This document shows positions 34,837-43,483 of a stretch of 64,000 nucleotides of DNA, in pieces. Each line of letters opens with the position of its first letter. The first letter of the stretch is position 1. The DNA comes from Acidobacteriota bacterium (GTDB lineage Bacteria > Acidobacteriota > Holophagae > Holophagales > Holophagaceae): positions 1 to 64,000 of the forward strand of contig JAJYRN010000003.1 of assembly GCA_021794095.1 (NCBI GenBank), in the 5' to 3' direction. The translations under genes were made by a program, and so were the position numbers. Below the pieces are notes generated by a model. It was not told where the DNA came from. It saw only the letters and a program-made list of their open reading frames with translations, and searched no databases.

Positions 34837-36420
34837 TCAGGCCTCGGTCCACCCCAGAAGACCGGCGCCGTAGCGCTGGCCCATCACGTAGAGGGGCACC
34901 GTCAGCACGGTCACCAGGGCCCCGGTGTCCCGGGCGTAGGTCTGAACGAGGAAGTCGCGGGTGCCCCCAAGCGGTTCGGCTAGGTCGGCGCCCACCCGGC
35001 GGAAGGCCTCGCGGTCGGCCCGGTCGGGAAGCCCCTCGGCGGCCTCGCCCAGGCCGTGGCGCGCGCCCCGAACCAGCACCCGGTTGTCCGTGAAGAACCG
35101 CTTCACCCGGTTGCCCGCAAGGTCCTTCTCGGAAATGCCGGTCCAGTCCTGCTCGAACCGCTTGTTGTGGGTCGGTCCGTAGCTGTTGAGGTCAATGATG
35201 AGCGCAAAAATCAGGCGCGGTTCCCGGGCCAGGATCTCGTCGAAGAGGGCCTGAAGAGGCTGATCCACTTTCAGGTCGTAGCCAGTGTGGAACTTGGGAG
35301 GCGTGAAGCCTTCGCGGGGCACCCGGTCCACGTTGAAGCGCCCGGCCAGCCCGCGGATGGCGTCGCCGCGGATCTCCGTGTAGCGCAGGTCCAGGATCTC
35401 CTCGAGGCGGCAGCTTCCCGAGGCCACGGCCGAGGCCAGGACGGCCGAAGAACGGGCCGCCAGTTCGCGCGTCATCGCCAGACTGCGGTGGAAGAGGGAG
35501 CCTGTGTCGTAGGGCGCCAGGTGGCGGTGGCCTTCTTCCACCAGGGACGCGAGCTGGAAAGCATCCTGCGCGACGCCCGCGGTGTCTCCGTGGAGGCTGT
35601 CCGTGGAAGCCACGAGGCTCCGGGAGGCCTCCAGCAGCCGGGTGGCGGCCTCCGCCTCCTCGGAGGCGGATCGGGCGATGCGTCCCACATGGGCCGAGGC
35701 ATCCTCCGCCAGAGCAGCCAAATCCACCAGCCGCTGACCGACGGCTTCCACCTGCTCGCCGGTGCGGGTGGCCAGGACCAGGCTCTGGTCCATGGCCTCG
35801 CGGGCGGGTTGCAGATCCCCCTGGATCGCCGCGAGCAGGGCGCTGATCTCCTGGGTCTGCTGGGCGGTGCGTTCCGCCAGCTTGCGGACCTCCTCGGCCA
35901 CCACCGCGAAGCCCCGGCCGGCCGCCCCGGCATGGGCCGCTTCGATGGCCGCATTCAAGCTCAACAGGCCGGTCCGGGCAGCAATCTCCTCGATGACCCT
36001 GGAAACCTCCGTCACCTGGAAGATCTTCTCCATGAGCGCCTGGATGCGGCGGTCGGTGACTTCGGTCTGCCGATGAAGTTCCTGGACGGTCGAGACCGAG
36101 CGCTGGCTCTCCAGCAGCCCCTCCTGGGTGAGCTCGGCCATCCGACGGGAACTCTCCGCCCCCCGGTCGGCGGCCTCTGAAGCCCCCTGGATGTTCTGCC
36201 CGAGCCCCGAGAGGGCACCCTGGATCTCACTGGAGCTGACCAGGATCTGGTCGTAGGCGCGGGCGAGGGTCTGCAGACGGAGCGAGGTGCGCGCGGCGCC
36301 GATGGCGGCCTGGGTGATCACCTTCTCAAGACCCAGCAGATCCTGCCGCAAGCCTGGGTCCAGGGGCTCGCCGTTCGAAGTAGGCTGGGGGCCCGATTCA
36401 GTTTGGGCTCTGCGAAACAT
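34837..36420 (-). CDS. Soluble methyl-accepting chemotaxis-type transducer with C-terminal sensor
   Basis: A 527-residue protein with no membrane helix. The N-terminal half is a long coiled coil with an MCP signalling tip ([36 protein letters not shown]) that would contact CheA/CheW. The C-terminal about 200 residues form a globular domain with [17 protein letters not shown] and NRVKRFFTD, a motif set I associate with C-terminal sensory domains of some cytoplasmic MCPs. The usual order is reversed, with the sensor after the signalling hairpin. I start at the ATG at 36420; the frame is open to an ATG at 36456, with no good ribosome site at either. No other che gene is in the window. Confidence 0.85.
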   Translation of the reverse strand: MFRRAQTESGPQPTSNGEPLDPGLRQDLLGLEKVITQAAIGAARTSLRLQTLARAYDQILVSSSEIQGALSGLGQNIQGASEAADRGAESSRRMAELTQEGLLESQRSVSTVQELHRQTEVTDRRIQALMEKIFQVTEVSRVIEEIAARTGLLSLNAAIEAAHAGAAGRGFAVVAEEVRKLAERTAQQTQEISALLAAIQGDLQPAREAMDQSLVLATRTGEQVEAVGQRLVDLAALAEDASAHVGRIARSASEEAEAATRLLEASRSLVASTDSLHGDTAGVAQDAFQLASLVEEGHRHLAPYDTGSLFHRSLAMTRELAARSSAVLASAVASGSCRLEEILDLRYTEIRGDAIRGLAGRFNVDRVPREGFTPPKFHTGYDLKVDQPLQALFDEILAREPRLIFALIIDLNSYGPTHNKRFEQDWTGISEKDLAGNRVKRFFTDNRVLVRGARHGLGEAAEGLPDRADREAFRRVGADLAEPLGGTRDFLVQTYARDTGALVTVLTVPLYVMGQRYGAGLLGWTEA

Positions 36421-36498
36421 GACCCAGGATATTCCAGTTACCCGGGATGTCTCCATCGTACTGACAGCTTGATGGCTGAAATCCGAACCGCGTTCCGG

Positions 36499-37365
36499 TC
36501 AGTCCAGCCGCCCCATGCGCCCGGCCTGGTAGTCCCGCAGGGCCTGCTCGATCTCCTCCCGGGTGTTCATCACGAAGGGTCCGTAGTGGGCGATGGGCTC
36601 GCGGAGCGGTTCTCCGGCCAACAGCATCAGACTGGCGTCCGAGACCGCCTCCAGGGCCAGGGTGTCCCCCTCGCCGAGCAGGGCCACCGTATCGGCCGGG
36701 ACGTCCGTCCCCTCGATGCGCACGCTCCCGCGCAGCGGCACCACCGCCGCCATCCAGCCTCCCGGGAGGGTCTGCTGGAAGCGGCTTCCGGCCGCAAGCT
36801 CCAAGTGGGCATAGGCGATGTGGGCGGGGGTCCGGGCCGGTCCCGCAATGCCCGCCCAGGTGCCCGCCAGCACGCGGATGCGTCCTCCTGGAAGGCTGTG
36901 CCAGGGCATGGACTCGGGTTGGAGGTCGGTATAGCCCGGCTTGGAGCCCTTCTCAGAGGTCGGCAGATTGATCCAGAGCTGCACGCCCTCAATGGGGCCG
37001 CCGGTCTCCAGGTGTTCCGGCACGGGCATCTCCTCGTGGACGATGCCGGAGCCCGCGTTCATGAGCTGGGCCCCGCCGGGCCTCAGCAGGCCCGAACCGC
37101 CCGTGCTGTCCCGGTGGCGAAAGGCGCCTTCCAGCAAGTAGGTCAGCGTCTGGAAGCCCTTGTGGGGATGGGGCGGGAAGCCCGCGTCCGTCCCTGGCGG
37201 CAGCACCATGGGCCCGAAGTGGTCCATGAGCAGGAAGGGATCCATGGCGAGGAAGGCCTCCCCGCCCTGCTGGCCACGCCCCGGCACGAGGCGGGTGAGG
37301 GGCACGCGGTTGCCGTCCTGCGTGGGCAAACCGGGCACGAGGGATCGGATGGACTTGGTGGCCAT
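36499..37365 (-). CDS. Pirin-family protein
   Basis: A 288-residue bicupin. Motifs include FLLMDHFGP, the metal-binding HPHKGFQTLTYLLEG, and the later H in SGIVHEEMP. The second cupin follows from about residue 170. Pirins include quercetin 2,3-dioxygenases and regulators; the substrate here is unknown. I start at the ATG at 37365 with GAGG upstream. A 36-codon ORF resembling the N-terminus of another pirin lies seven bases ahead and uses the same promoter at 37501-37529. Confidence 0.9.
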   Translation of the reverse strand: MATKSIRSLVPGLPTQDGNRVPLTRLVPGRGQQGGEAFLAMDPFLLMDHFGPMVLPPGTDAGFPPHPHKGFQTLTYLLEGAFRHRDSTGGSGLLRPGGAQLMNAGSGIVHEEMPVPEHLETGGPIEGVQLWINLPTSEKGSKPGYTDLQPESMPWHSLPGGRIRVLAGTWAGIAGPARTPAHIAYAHLELAAGSRFQQTLPGGWMAAVVPLRGSVRIEGTDVPADTVALLGEGDTLALEAVSDASLMLLAGEPLREPIAHYGPFVMNTREEIEQALRDYQAGRMGRLD

Positions 37366-37372
37366 GGGCACC

Positions 37373-37483
37373 TCAGGCGAGATCGAAGAAGAGGACTTCG
37401 GAAGGAAAGGAGAACGTGGGGTGGGTGTCCAGCCATCCGAAATCGAACTGCCCCCGGTCTCCGGCTTTGCGAACGCGGATCAT
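37373..37483 (-). pseudogene. 36-codon ORF matching a pirin/YhhW N-terminus
   Basis: This ORF starts MIRVRKAGDRGQFDFGWLDT and continues HPTFSF. It matches the first about 26 residues of YhhW-type pirins (start MI-x-x-R-K/R-A, GHxxHGWLDSxHTFSF). It then diverges and stops after ten more residues. It has a strong GGGAGG ribosome site, and a good promoter lies 18 bases upstream, so it is likely translated as the first cistron of the pirin transcript. It is either a 5' gene remnant or a retained leader peptide. Confidence 0.6.
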
Positions 37484-37500
37484 GGCGACCTCCCGCTACC

Positions 37501-37529
37501 ATTATGCGTGTTGCAACTTCCTTTTTCAA
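37501..37529 (-). promoter_or_regulatory. Sigma-70-type promoter of the pirin transcript
   Basis: On the minus strand TTGAAA (37529-37524), a 17-base spacer, then CATAAT (37506-37501). Each box has one mismatch to consensus. Transcription would begin about ten bases before the small pirin-like ORF. Confidence 0.65.
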
Positions 37530-37603
37530 GCCAGGCGCCGCTTTTTCGGAAGCCGCCTCAGGGACTTGGACTTATCTTTGTCCTGTCCCGGAAGGAGGCC
37601 GCC

Positions 37604-38035
37604 ATGATCACGCGGGTGCTGGTAGGGGTGGATTTCTCGGAGGCTTCCCGGCAGGCCCTGGACCGCGCCGGTGCCTGGTCCGCGCGCCTGGGGGTGCCGC
37701 TCGTGGCCCTGCATGTGCTCCAGCCGCCCGCCCCCATGCTGCCCGAAGCCCAGATCGCCCTGCCTGACCCGGCCTGGCTCCAGAGCATGGAGGACCATGC
37801 CCGCACCCAGCTCGAGGCCTGGCTGAAGCCCTTCCCGGGCGGCGAAGCGTTGGTGAAATGGGGCGGGCCTGCCGAGGAACTGGTGGGCGAAGCCACCCCG
37901 GACACCCTGCTGGTGGTGGCCCAGGTGGGCCATTCCGCCCTGGAGCGGCTGCTGTTCGGCAGCACCGCCGCCCGCGTGGTGCGCCTGGCCCCCTGCGATG
38001 TGCTGGTGGTCCGGACGGAGCGGCCGCACCGGTAG
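37604..38035 (+). CDS. Universal stress protein (UspA family)
   Basis: A 143-residue single-domain USP. It begins MITRVLVGVDFSEASRQALD. The C-terminal VGHSALERLLFGSTAARVV approximates the ATP-binding G-2x-G-9x-G(S/T) motif, followed by APCDVLVVR. The ribosome site AAGGAGG is strong. The stop codon is immediately followed, with no gap, by the MITE-like element at 38036. Confidence 0.93.
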   Translation: MITRVLVGVDFSEASRQALDRAGAWSARLGVPLVALHVLQPPAPMLPEAQIALPDPAWLQSMEDHARTQLEAWLKPFPGGEALVKWGGPAEELVGEATPDTLLVVAQVGHSALERLLFGSTAARVVRLAPCDVLVVRTERPHR

Positions 38036-38348
38036 GGAGCTGGAACGGAATAATCGTTGCCATCGTTGACGCCCAGCCGCGATGCATCCGCAGATATCCG
38101 TTCGTCTCGCGTATCGCCGTAGGCGATACCGAGAAGGAAGGGCCCGCAGGGCCATGTGGTTCATGGTTCAAGGGCCCTGACGCCGCGGGGCGCGCGGATG
38201 GGCGTCAACCCTCCGGGCGCGGGGTGGCGGGCGGCGTGATCCCGCGTTGGCTTCGGTTCACGGAGTCCCGCTCCGCTGGAACCTCAGCCGCCTTGGCTCA
38301 CTTGCCCGGCACCCCGCGCGATGGCATTGCTTATTCCGTTCCAGCTCC
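38036..38348. mobile_element. MITE-like element, copy 2 (313 bp, inverted to copy 1)
   Basis: It has the same GGAGCTGGAACGGAATAA termini, here perfectly inverted over 18 bp. The body is about 97% identical to copy 1 (nine substitutions), but 42 bp are added between the CCTTCC and GCGGATGC segments. Within the added DNA lies a 30-nt palindromic unit (38105-38134). The left end abuts the uspA stop codon. Flanks do not show a clean target duplication. There is no credible ORF inside. Confidence 0.8.
38105..38134. repeat. 30-nt palindromic element inside MITE copy 2
   Basis: TCTCGCGTATCGCC, GT, AGGCGATACCGAGA. The GTATCGCC/GGCGATAC arms pair perfectly. The outer TCTCG(C) and (C)CGAGA ends pair apart from a C-C mismatch. 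Its reverse complement has the same outer bases as the palindrome at 54697-54724. It is part of the 42 bp absent from MITE copy 1, so it was gained or lost after the copies separated. Confidence 0.65.
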
Positions 38349-38410
38349 CAGGCGCCAGGAACATGGACCGCAGGCGATTCCGGTGTTATGCTTCCTGGTT
38401 CGGAGTATCC

Positions 38411-38695
38411 ATGACCCAGCGCACCATCGTCCGTGTCCCCGAAGAAATCGGCAACAAGTACCGCTTCGTCGTGGTGGCGGGCAAGCGCTGTGAGCAGCTC
38501 CAGCGTGGCGCCTTCCCCAAGGTGGAAGTGGTGGTTCCCGTGAACAAGCACGGCCAGGCGCAGGATGCCCCCAAACTCGCCTCCTTCTGGGGCCAGGTGG
38601 CGGTGGCGGAAGTGGAAGAGAACCGCATCGCCTTCGAAGAGCCTGAGGTCATCACCCTCGACTACACCACCGAGATCCCCATCTCCGTGGAATAG
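38411..38695 (+). CDS. rpoZ: RNA polymerase omega subunit
   Basis: A 94-residue protein with KYRFVVVAGKRCEQLQRGA, matching the conserved omega helix (normally F-x-LVxxAAxRARQL). It is followed by a variable acidic C-terminal part rich in VAVAEVEENRIAFEEPE. Length fits omega. It would assist folding of beta-prime in RNA polymerase. The divergent second half lowers certainty. It stands alone between MITE copy 2 and a hairpin terminator. Confidence 0.7.
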   Translation: MTQRTIVRVPEEIGNKYRFVVVAGKRCEQLQRGAFPKVEVVVPVNKHGQAQDAPKLASFWGQVAVAEVEENRIAFEEPEVITLDYTTEIPISVE

Positions 38696-38712
38696 GCCCA
38701 CTCAGCCTTCTT

Positions 38713-38736
38713 GACCGGCCCGCCTGCGGGCCGGTC
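38713..38736 (+). terminator. Hairpin behind rpoZ, probable terminator
   Basis: GACCGGCCCGC, CT, GCGGGCCGGTC: an 11-bp perfect stem starting 18 bases after the rpoZ stop. No U-tract follows. Confidence 0.55.
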
Positions 38737-38777
38737 GTGCGTACCGGAGCTATTTCCACGGATGATGAAATGTTCCC

Positions 38778-38823
38778 TTGCGCGCACCGGCATGATTCTC
38801 AATAATTCAACAGTCGTTGAATT
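38778..38823 (+). promoter_or_regulatory. Promoter with TetR-type operator
   Basis: TTGCGC (38778-38783), a 17-base spacer and AATAAT (38801-38806) make a credible sigma-70 promoter. Overlapping the -10 and running to 38823 is AATTCAAC-AGTC-GTTGAATT, a perfect 8+8 inverted repeat of the kind bound by TetR dimers. It sits ten bases ahead of the TetR start, which suggests autorepression and control of the exporter operon. Confidence 0.65.
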
Positions 38824-38832
38824 GGAGCTACC

Positions 38833-39516
38833 GTGTCCCCTGCCATGCCGCCTCGCACCCGGGGCCCCAAGCCCCACAAGGTTGAAGCGGACCAGCTGCT
38901 GGATGCGGCCCAGGTGGTGTTTGCCCGAGAGGGCCTCCGTCCCGCGAGCCTGCGTGCCATCGCCCGCGAGGCGGGCTGCGATCCGGCGTTGATCTACTAC
39001 CATTTCGACAGCAAGGAGGCGATGTTCACCGCCCTGCTTGACCGCCGCGTCCCGCCCCTCGTCGAGGCGCTGAAACGGATCGCCGATCCTGCGGATCTGC
39101 GCGCCACCCCCCTCCGCCTGTGGAGCGTGATGGGTGCCTTCCACCGCCATCTGAGCCACGATCCCGGCTTCCGCAGCCTCGTCCGGGGGGAGATCGTCCG
39201 AGGCGCGGAGGGCATCCAGGCCCGCATCCAGACCTATCTGGGCGGGGCGGCCCAGCAGGTCCGCGGTGTGCTCGAGCAAGGCATAGCCCGCGGCGAGGTT
39301 CGGCCCGGTCTGCCCCCCTTCCTGGCCACGTTCTTCCTGGTCCGCCTGCATCTGGAGATCCTGGATCTGCTCCCGGTGGTGGCGCCGCAGATCCTGGGCC
39401 TCGAGGAGCGGCCCGACCTGGCTACTGCGGAGCGGACCTGGCTCCAGCTCTACTGGCGGGGCATCGCGACCGATCCAGCCGCACCCTGCCCGCCCCTGCC
39501 CGCGTTCGACGCCTGA
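38833..39516 (+). CDS. TetR-family transcriptional regulator
   Basis: A 227-residue regulator. The N-terminal helix-turn-helix is at about 17-63 (LLDAAQVVFAREGL, LRAIAREAGCDPALIYYHFDSKEAMF), and a helical ligand-binding domain follows. I use the GTG at 38833 because GGAG lies five bases upstream; an ATG four codons in has poor spacing. It heads an operon with an HlyD-type adaptor, two ABC ATPases and a permease, as CecR (YbiH) does for YbhGFSR in E. coli. It probably represses this operon through the palindrome at 38804-38823. Confidence 0.92.
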   Translation: MSPAMPPRTRGPKPHKVEADQLLDAAQVVFAREGLRPASLRAIAREAGCDPALIYYHFDSKEAMFTALLDRRVPPLVEALKRIADPADLRATPLRLWSVMGAFHRHLSHDPGFRSLVRGEIVRGAEGIQARIQTYLGGAAQQVRGVLEQGIARGEVRPGLPPFLATFFLVRLHLEILDLLPVVAPQILGLEERPDLATAERTWLQLYWRGIATDPAAPCPPLPAFDA

Positions 39517-39534
39517 ACCCCGGAAAGGACACCC

Positions 39535-40500
39535 ATGCGCAAGTCCCTGCTGCCCGTTCTCCTGCTGCCCCTGCTGGGGCTCGCCTGCCACCGTGATCCG
39601 CGCCCCCTGCTCAACGGCCGGGTGGAGGCCTACCTCACCGATCTGGGCCCCCGCGTGGCAGGCCGCCTGGTGGAGGTGGATGTAAAGGAAGGCCAGCGCG
39701 TGAAGGCCGGTGAATTGCTGGCCCGGATCTCGGCCACCGAGCTGGACGCGGCCGTGGCGCGGGATCTGGCCGGGTACCAAGGCGCCGAGGCCAAGCGCCT
39801 GGAACTGGACCGGGGCTCCCGGGCCGAGGACATCGCCCAGGGTGAGGCACGGGTCCACGATGCCCGGGCAGCCCTGCGGCTGGCCCAGGAGAACCTCCAC
39901 CGGGCGCAGAAACTGGCCACTGACCGCGTGCTGTCCCGGGCCGATCTCGACACCGCGCTGAGCGCCCGGGACCGCGCCGCCGCCAACCTGAACCTCCAGG
40001 CCAAGGCCCTGGCTGAATTGAAGGCCGGCACCCGGATCGAGGAGCGTCAGGCCGGGCAGGCCGCGGCCCGGCAGGCGCGGGCCGTGCTTGAGCAGAGCCG
40101 CATCCAGGCGGGCTATCTGGAGGTGCGCGCCCCCTTCGATGGCATCGTAATCCACCGCCTGCGCGAACCCGGAACGGTACTCACCGCAGGCCAGCCGATC
40201 CTCACCCTGGCCCGCCAGGACGCCCTCTGGGTGCGCCTCTACCTGCCCCAGCCCCTCCAGGCCACCGCGCACCTCGGCATGCCCGTCTCCGTGCAGGTGC
40301 CCGAGCGCGCCATGCCCCCGATCCAGGCCACCCTCGACGAGGTTTCCAGTGAGGCGGAGTTCACGCCCAAAATGGTGGAGAGCCGCGAGGAGCGGGTGAA
40401 CCTGGTCTATGCGGCCCGGGTGAATCTGCCGGGGGGCTGGGACCAGGGCCTCTTCCCGGGCGTGGCCGTGGATGTGCGCCTGGGAGCCCCCGTCCGATGA
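39535..40500 (+). CDS. HlyD-family membrane-fusion adaptor (YbhG-like)
   Basis: A 321-residue periplasmic adaptor. The N-terminus is a lipoprotein-like signal ending LLGLAC (Cys20). Then come a biotinyl-lipoyl half (PRVAGRLVEVDVKEGQRVKAGE), a long alpha-hairpin (about 70-185, rich in Ala/Arg/Glu) and a returning half (VRAPFDGIVIHRLREPGTVL), then the beta-barrel domain. It would link the inner-membrane permease to an outer-membrane channel. Its stop overlaps the next start by four bases (ATGA). No outer-membrane factor lies in this operon. Confidence 0.9.
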   Translation: MRKSLLPVLLLPLLGLACHRDPRPLLNGRVEAYLTDLGPRVAGRLVEVDVKEGQRVKAGELLARISATELDAAVARDLAGYQGAEAKRLELDRGSRAEDIAQGEARVHDARAALRLAQENLHRAQKLATDRVLSRADLDTALSARDRAAANLNLQAKALAELKAGTRIEERQAGQAAARQARAVLEQSRIQAGYLEVRAPFDGIVIHRLREPGTVLTAGQPILTLARQDALWVRLYLPQPLQATAHLGMPVSVQVPERAMPPIQATLDEVSSEAEFTPKMVESREERVNLVYAARVNLPGGWDQGLFPGVAVDVRLGAPVR

Positions 40501-41384
40501 TCCTGCTCGAGACCGAAGGCCTCACCTGCCGCTACGGCGCCAAGGAGGCCGTCCGTGGCCTGGACCTCGCCTTGGCTGAGGGCGACCTGGTGGGCCTCAT
40601 CGGGCCCGACGGCGCCGGAAAGACCACCACCTTCCGCCTGCTGGTGGGGCTCCAGGCCCGCACGGGCGGCCAGCTTCACCGGCATCTGGAGCCCGCGCGC
40701 ATCGGCTACGTCCCCCAAGTCTTCAGCCTCGCGCCCGAACTCACCGTGGCGGAGAACCTGCGCCTCCAGGCCGGCCTCTTCAACCTGCCCGATCCCGAGC
40801 CCCGCATCCGGCGGCTGCTGGCCTCCGTGGATCTCGAACCCTTCCGGGATCGCGCCTCCGGGGCCCTCTCCGGGGGCATGAAGCAGAAGCTGGCGCTGTG
40901 TGCCGCGCTGCTCACGGAACCCCGCCTGCTGCTGCTCGACGAGCCCACCACGGGCGTGGACCCCGTGAGCCGGCGCGAGTTCTGGGCCCTGCTGCACGAA
41001 GTCCACGATACGGGTGTGGCCATCCTCTTCTCCACGCCCTACATGGACGAAGCCGAGTACGCCCACCGGATGCTCCTCATGCATGAGGGCCGCGTACTGG
41101 CCGAGGGCGATCTGGCCACCTTCCGCCAGAGCCTGCCCGGTCTCGTGTTCCGCCTGGTCAGCCGCCGGCGCCGGGAGGTCCAGCAAACCCTCGCGGCCCT
41201 TGAGCCGCTGGACCTCTTCGCGGAAGGCGAGATCCTCCGGGTGCGTTTTCCCGCACAGGATCCCGGCCCGCTGCTGGCCCGCCTCGCGGCCATCGAAGGG
41301 GTGGAGCAGGTCCGCCTGGCCGAACCCACCCTGGAGGACGCCTTCCTGCATGTCCTGGCGGCAGCCGGTGAATCCCATGGCTGA
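40497..41384 (+). CDS. ABC transporter ATPase, first of a pair (YbhF N-half-like)
   Basis: A 295-residue ATPase: Walker A GPDGAGKTTT, Q-loop GYVPQVF, signature LSGGMKQKLAL, Walker B LLLLDEPTTGVD. The switch region reads ILFSTPYMDEAEY with Thr-Pro where His is usual in the H-loop. A C-terminal accessory domain of about 80 residues follows. E. coli YbhF carries two such ATPases in one chain; here they are separate, overlapping genes (eight-base overlap with the next). Confidence 0.93.
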   Translation: MILLETEGLTCRYGAKEAVRGLDLALAEGDLVGLIGPDGAGKTTTFRLLVGLQARTGGQLHRHLEPARIGYVPQVFSLAPELTVAENLRLQAGLFNLPDPEPRIRRLLASVDLEPFRDRASGALSGGMKQKLALCAALLTEPRLLLLDEPTTGVDPVSRREFWALLHEVHDTGVAILFSTPYMDEAEYAHRMLLMHEGRVLAEGDLATFRQSLPGLVFRLVSRRRREVQQTLAALEPLDLFAEGEILRVRFPAQDPGPLLARLAAIEGVEQVRLAEPTLEDAFLHVLAAAGESHG

Positions 41385-42309
41385 GCCCATCCTGGCCGTG
41401 GAAGGCCTCACCCGCCGGTTCGGGGATTTCACGGCGGTCTCCGAGCTGAGTTTCGAGATCGAGCCCGGCGAGATCTTCGGCTTCCTCGGCCCCAACGGTG
41501 CGGGCAAGAGCACCACCATCCGCATGCTCTGCGGCGTGCTCGCCCCCAGCGCTGGCCGCGCCCGAGCCCTGGGCCTGAACCTGTTCACCGAGGCCGACCA
41601 GGTGCGCGCCCGCATGGGCTACATGAGCCAGAAATCGAGCCTGCTGACGGATCTCACGGTGATCGAGAACCTGCGCTTTTTTGGCGGGCTCTACGGCCTG
41701 GAGGGCTCCCGGCTCTCGGGAGAAGTGGAATTCCGCCTGCGGGAGATGCAGGTCTGGGGTGAACGCGACCTCTTCGTCTCCGCCCTTTCCACCGGCGAGC
41801 GCCAGCGGGTGGCCCTGGCGGCGGCCACCCTCCACCGCCCGGAGATCCTGTTCCTGGACGAGCCCACCAGCGGCGTGGATCCGCTGCGGCGGCGCCTCTT
41901 CTGGGAGGCCATGGATGACCTGGTGGCCTCGGGCATGAGCATCCTGGTCACCACCCACAACCTCGCAGAAGCGGACCAGTGCGACCGCCTGGCCTTCATC
42001 CTGGCCGGCAAGCTCATGGCCTACGGCCGGCCCCGGGCCCTCAAGGAAGGGCTCGGACGCCAGGTGATCGAGCTGCGCACGGACGCCTTTCGGGCGCTCC
42101 AGACCGCGGCCCGCAGCCTTCCCGGCATCCTGGCCGCCGAACTGCAGGGCCGGGCCGTGCGGCTCTCCCTGGCGGCGGAGGCCGATCCCGCCCCGCTCCT
42201 GAACCGCCTCCGGGCGGCGGGCCTGCCCTTCGAGGCCCTGCCCGCCGAACTCCCCTCCCTCGAAGACCTTTTCGTGGACCTGGTGCAGCGGTCCCGCGCC
42301 GCAGCCTGA
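41377..42309 (+). CDS. ABC transporter ATPase, second of a pair (YbhF C-half-like)
   Basis: A 310-residue ATPase: Walker A GPNGAGKSTT, Q-loop GYMSQKSS, signature variant LSTGERQRVAL, Walker B ILFLDEPTSGVD, and H-loop VTTHNLAEAD with the switch His present. It has the C-terminal accessory domain seen in drug/lipid exporters. Because the first ATPase lacks the switch His and this one has a degenerate signature (Thr for Gly), the pair may form one canonical and one impaired ATP site. Confidence 0.93.
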   Translation: MAEPILAVEGLTRRFGDFTAVSELSFEIEPGEIFGFLGPNGAGKSTTIRMLCGVLAPSAGRARALGLNLFTEADQVRARMGYMSQKSSLLTDLTVIENLRFFGGLYGLEGSRLSGEVEFRLREMQVWGERDLFVSALSTGERQRVALAAATLHRPEILFLDEPTSGVDPLRRRLFWEAMDDLVASGMSILVTTHNLAEADQCDRLAFILAGKLMAYGRPRALKEGLGRQVIELRTDAFRALQTAARSLPGILAAELQGRAVRLSLAAEADPAPLLNRLRAAGLPFEALPAELPSLEDLFVDLVQRSRAAA

Positions 42310-42318
42310 GGAGCCCCC

Positions 42319-43446
42319 ATGTGGAACCGGATCAAGGCCCTCGTCTGGAAGGAGTTCCTGCAACTCCGCCGCGACCGCATGACCCTGGCGTTCGTGCTGG
42401 GCATGCCGCTCATGCAGCTGGTCATCTTCGGCATGGCCATCAACTACGATGTCAAACACATGCCCGCCGTGGTGCTGGATGAATCCCACAGCCAGGAGAG
42501 CCGCAGTTTCGTGGATGGGCTCCAGGCCACCCAGTACTTCGATGTGAAGGCCCAGGTCCCCACCGAGGCGGCGCTGCGGGCCGCCATTGACGATGGGAAG
42601 GCGCAGATCGGCGTGTGGTTCCCGCCGGACTACGGACGGAAGATCCATGCGGGGCAGACCGGCCAGGTGATGGTCATCGTGGATGGCTCCAGCCCCACCA
42701 CCGCCTCCAACGCCATGGCCGTGGCCCAGGGCGTGGGCCAGCTCCGCAATACGCAGCTCCTGTACGACCGCATGGGCTATGGCGATGCGGCCCAGCCCGT
42801 CATGCCTGTGGAGGTGCGGATCCGGCCCTGGTACAACCCCGATCTCCGCAGTCCCACGTTCATCGTGCCGGGGCTGGTGGGCGTCATTCTCTCCATGACC
42901 TGCATCATGTTCGCGTCCAACGCCATCGTGCGGGAGAAGGAGCGCGGCACGCTGGACCAGATCCTCGTCACGCCGGTGACGCCATTCGAATTGTTCCTGG
43001 GGAAGATCATCCCCGTGGTGGTCATGGCCTACGCCCAGATGACGGTGCTCTTCGGCGTGGCGCACGTGTTCTTCAAGGTGCCCGTGGCGGGCTCCGTCCT
43101 GCTGCTCTACGCCATGGCCGGCTTCTTCATCGTGGCCATGCTGGGCATCGGCATCGGCATCTCCACCGTGGCCCAGAACCAGGCCCAGAGCAGCCAGATG
43201 AGCATGCTCACCATCCTTCCCTTCGTGTTCCTGAGCGGCTATATCTTCCCCCGCGAGGGCATGCCCCTGCCCTTCTTCCTCATCGGCGAGCTGATGCCGC
43301 TCACCCACTTCATCATCATCATCCGTGCCATCGTTCTGCGGGGTGTGGGCCTGGTCGCCTTCTGGCCGGAGCTGTTGAAACTGCTGGGCCTCACGCTGCT
43401 CATCTGGGCGCTGGCCCTGCGCCGGATGAAGCGGGCGGAGGCATAA
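42319..43446 (+). CDS. ABC-2 type permease (YbhS/YbhR-like)
   Basis: A 375-residue ABC-2 permease. TM1 is at about 24-44 (MTLAFVLGMPLMQLVIFGMA), followed by a large periplasmic domain (about 45-180). Then five membrane helices and the LxxILVTPVTPFELFLGKIIP loop between TM2 and TM3. It belongs to the exporter with the two ATPases and the HlyD adaptor. The E. coli system has two permeases (YbhS, YbhR); only one is encoded here, so it probably dimerises with itself. Substrates of this class include drugs and cations. Confidence 0.92.
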   Translation: MWNRIKALVWKEFLQLRRDRMTLAFVLGMPLMQLVIFGMAINYDVKHMPAVVLDESHSQESRSFVDGLQATQYFDVKAQVPTEAALRAAIDDGKAQIGVWFPPDYGRKIHAGQTGQVMVIVDGSSPTTASNAMAVAQGVGQLRNTQLLYDRMGYGDAAQPVMPVEVRIRPWYNPDLRSPTFIVPGLVGVILSMTCIMFASNAIVREKERGTLDQILVTPVTPFELFLGKIIPVVVMAYAQMTVLFGVAHVFFKVPVAGSVLLLYAMAGFFIVAMLGIGIGISTVAQNQAQSSQMSMLTILPFVFLSGYIFPREGMPLPFFLIGELMPLTHFIIIIRAIVLRGVGLVAFWPELLKLLGLTLLIWALALRRMKRAEA

Positions 43447-43483
43447 AGCGTCTCACCGGCTACAATGGAGGGCTGAGGTGCCG

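Noticed and set aside
38036-38348. TA target-site duplication for MITE copy 2
   Set aside because: Copy 1 is flanked by TA on both sides but copy 2 is not, so I do not claim a TA duplication for the family.
38662-40272. 536-codon open frame antisense to the TetR and HlyD genes
   Set aside because: It covers a promoter/operator and two well-identified genes in the other direction, with shadow-type composition.
43461-43466. TACAAT as a -10 box for mqnE
   Set aside because: There is no -35 at a suitable distance and the predicted start would fall at or after the ribosome site.
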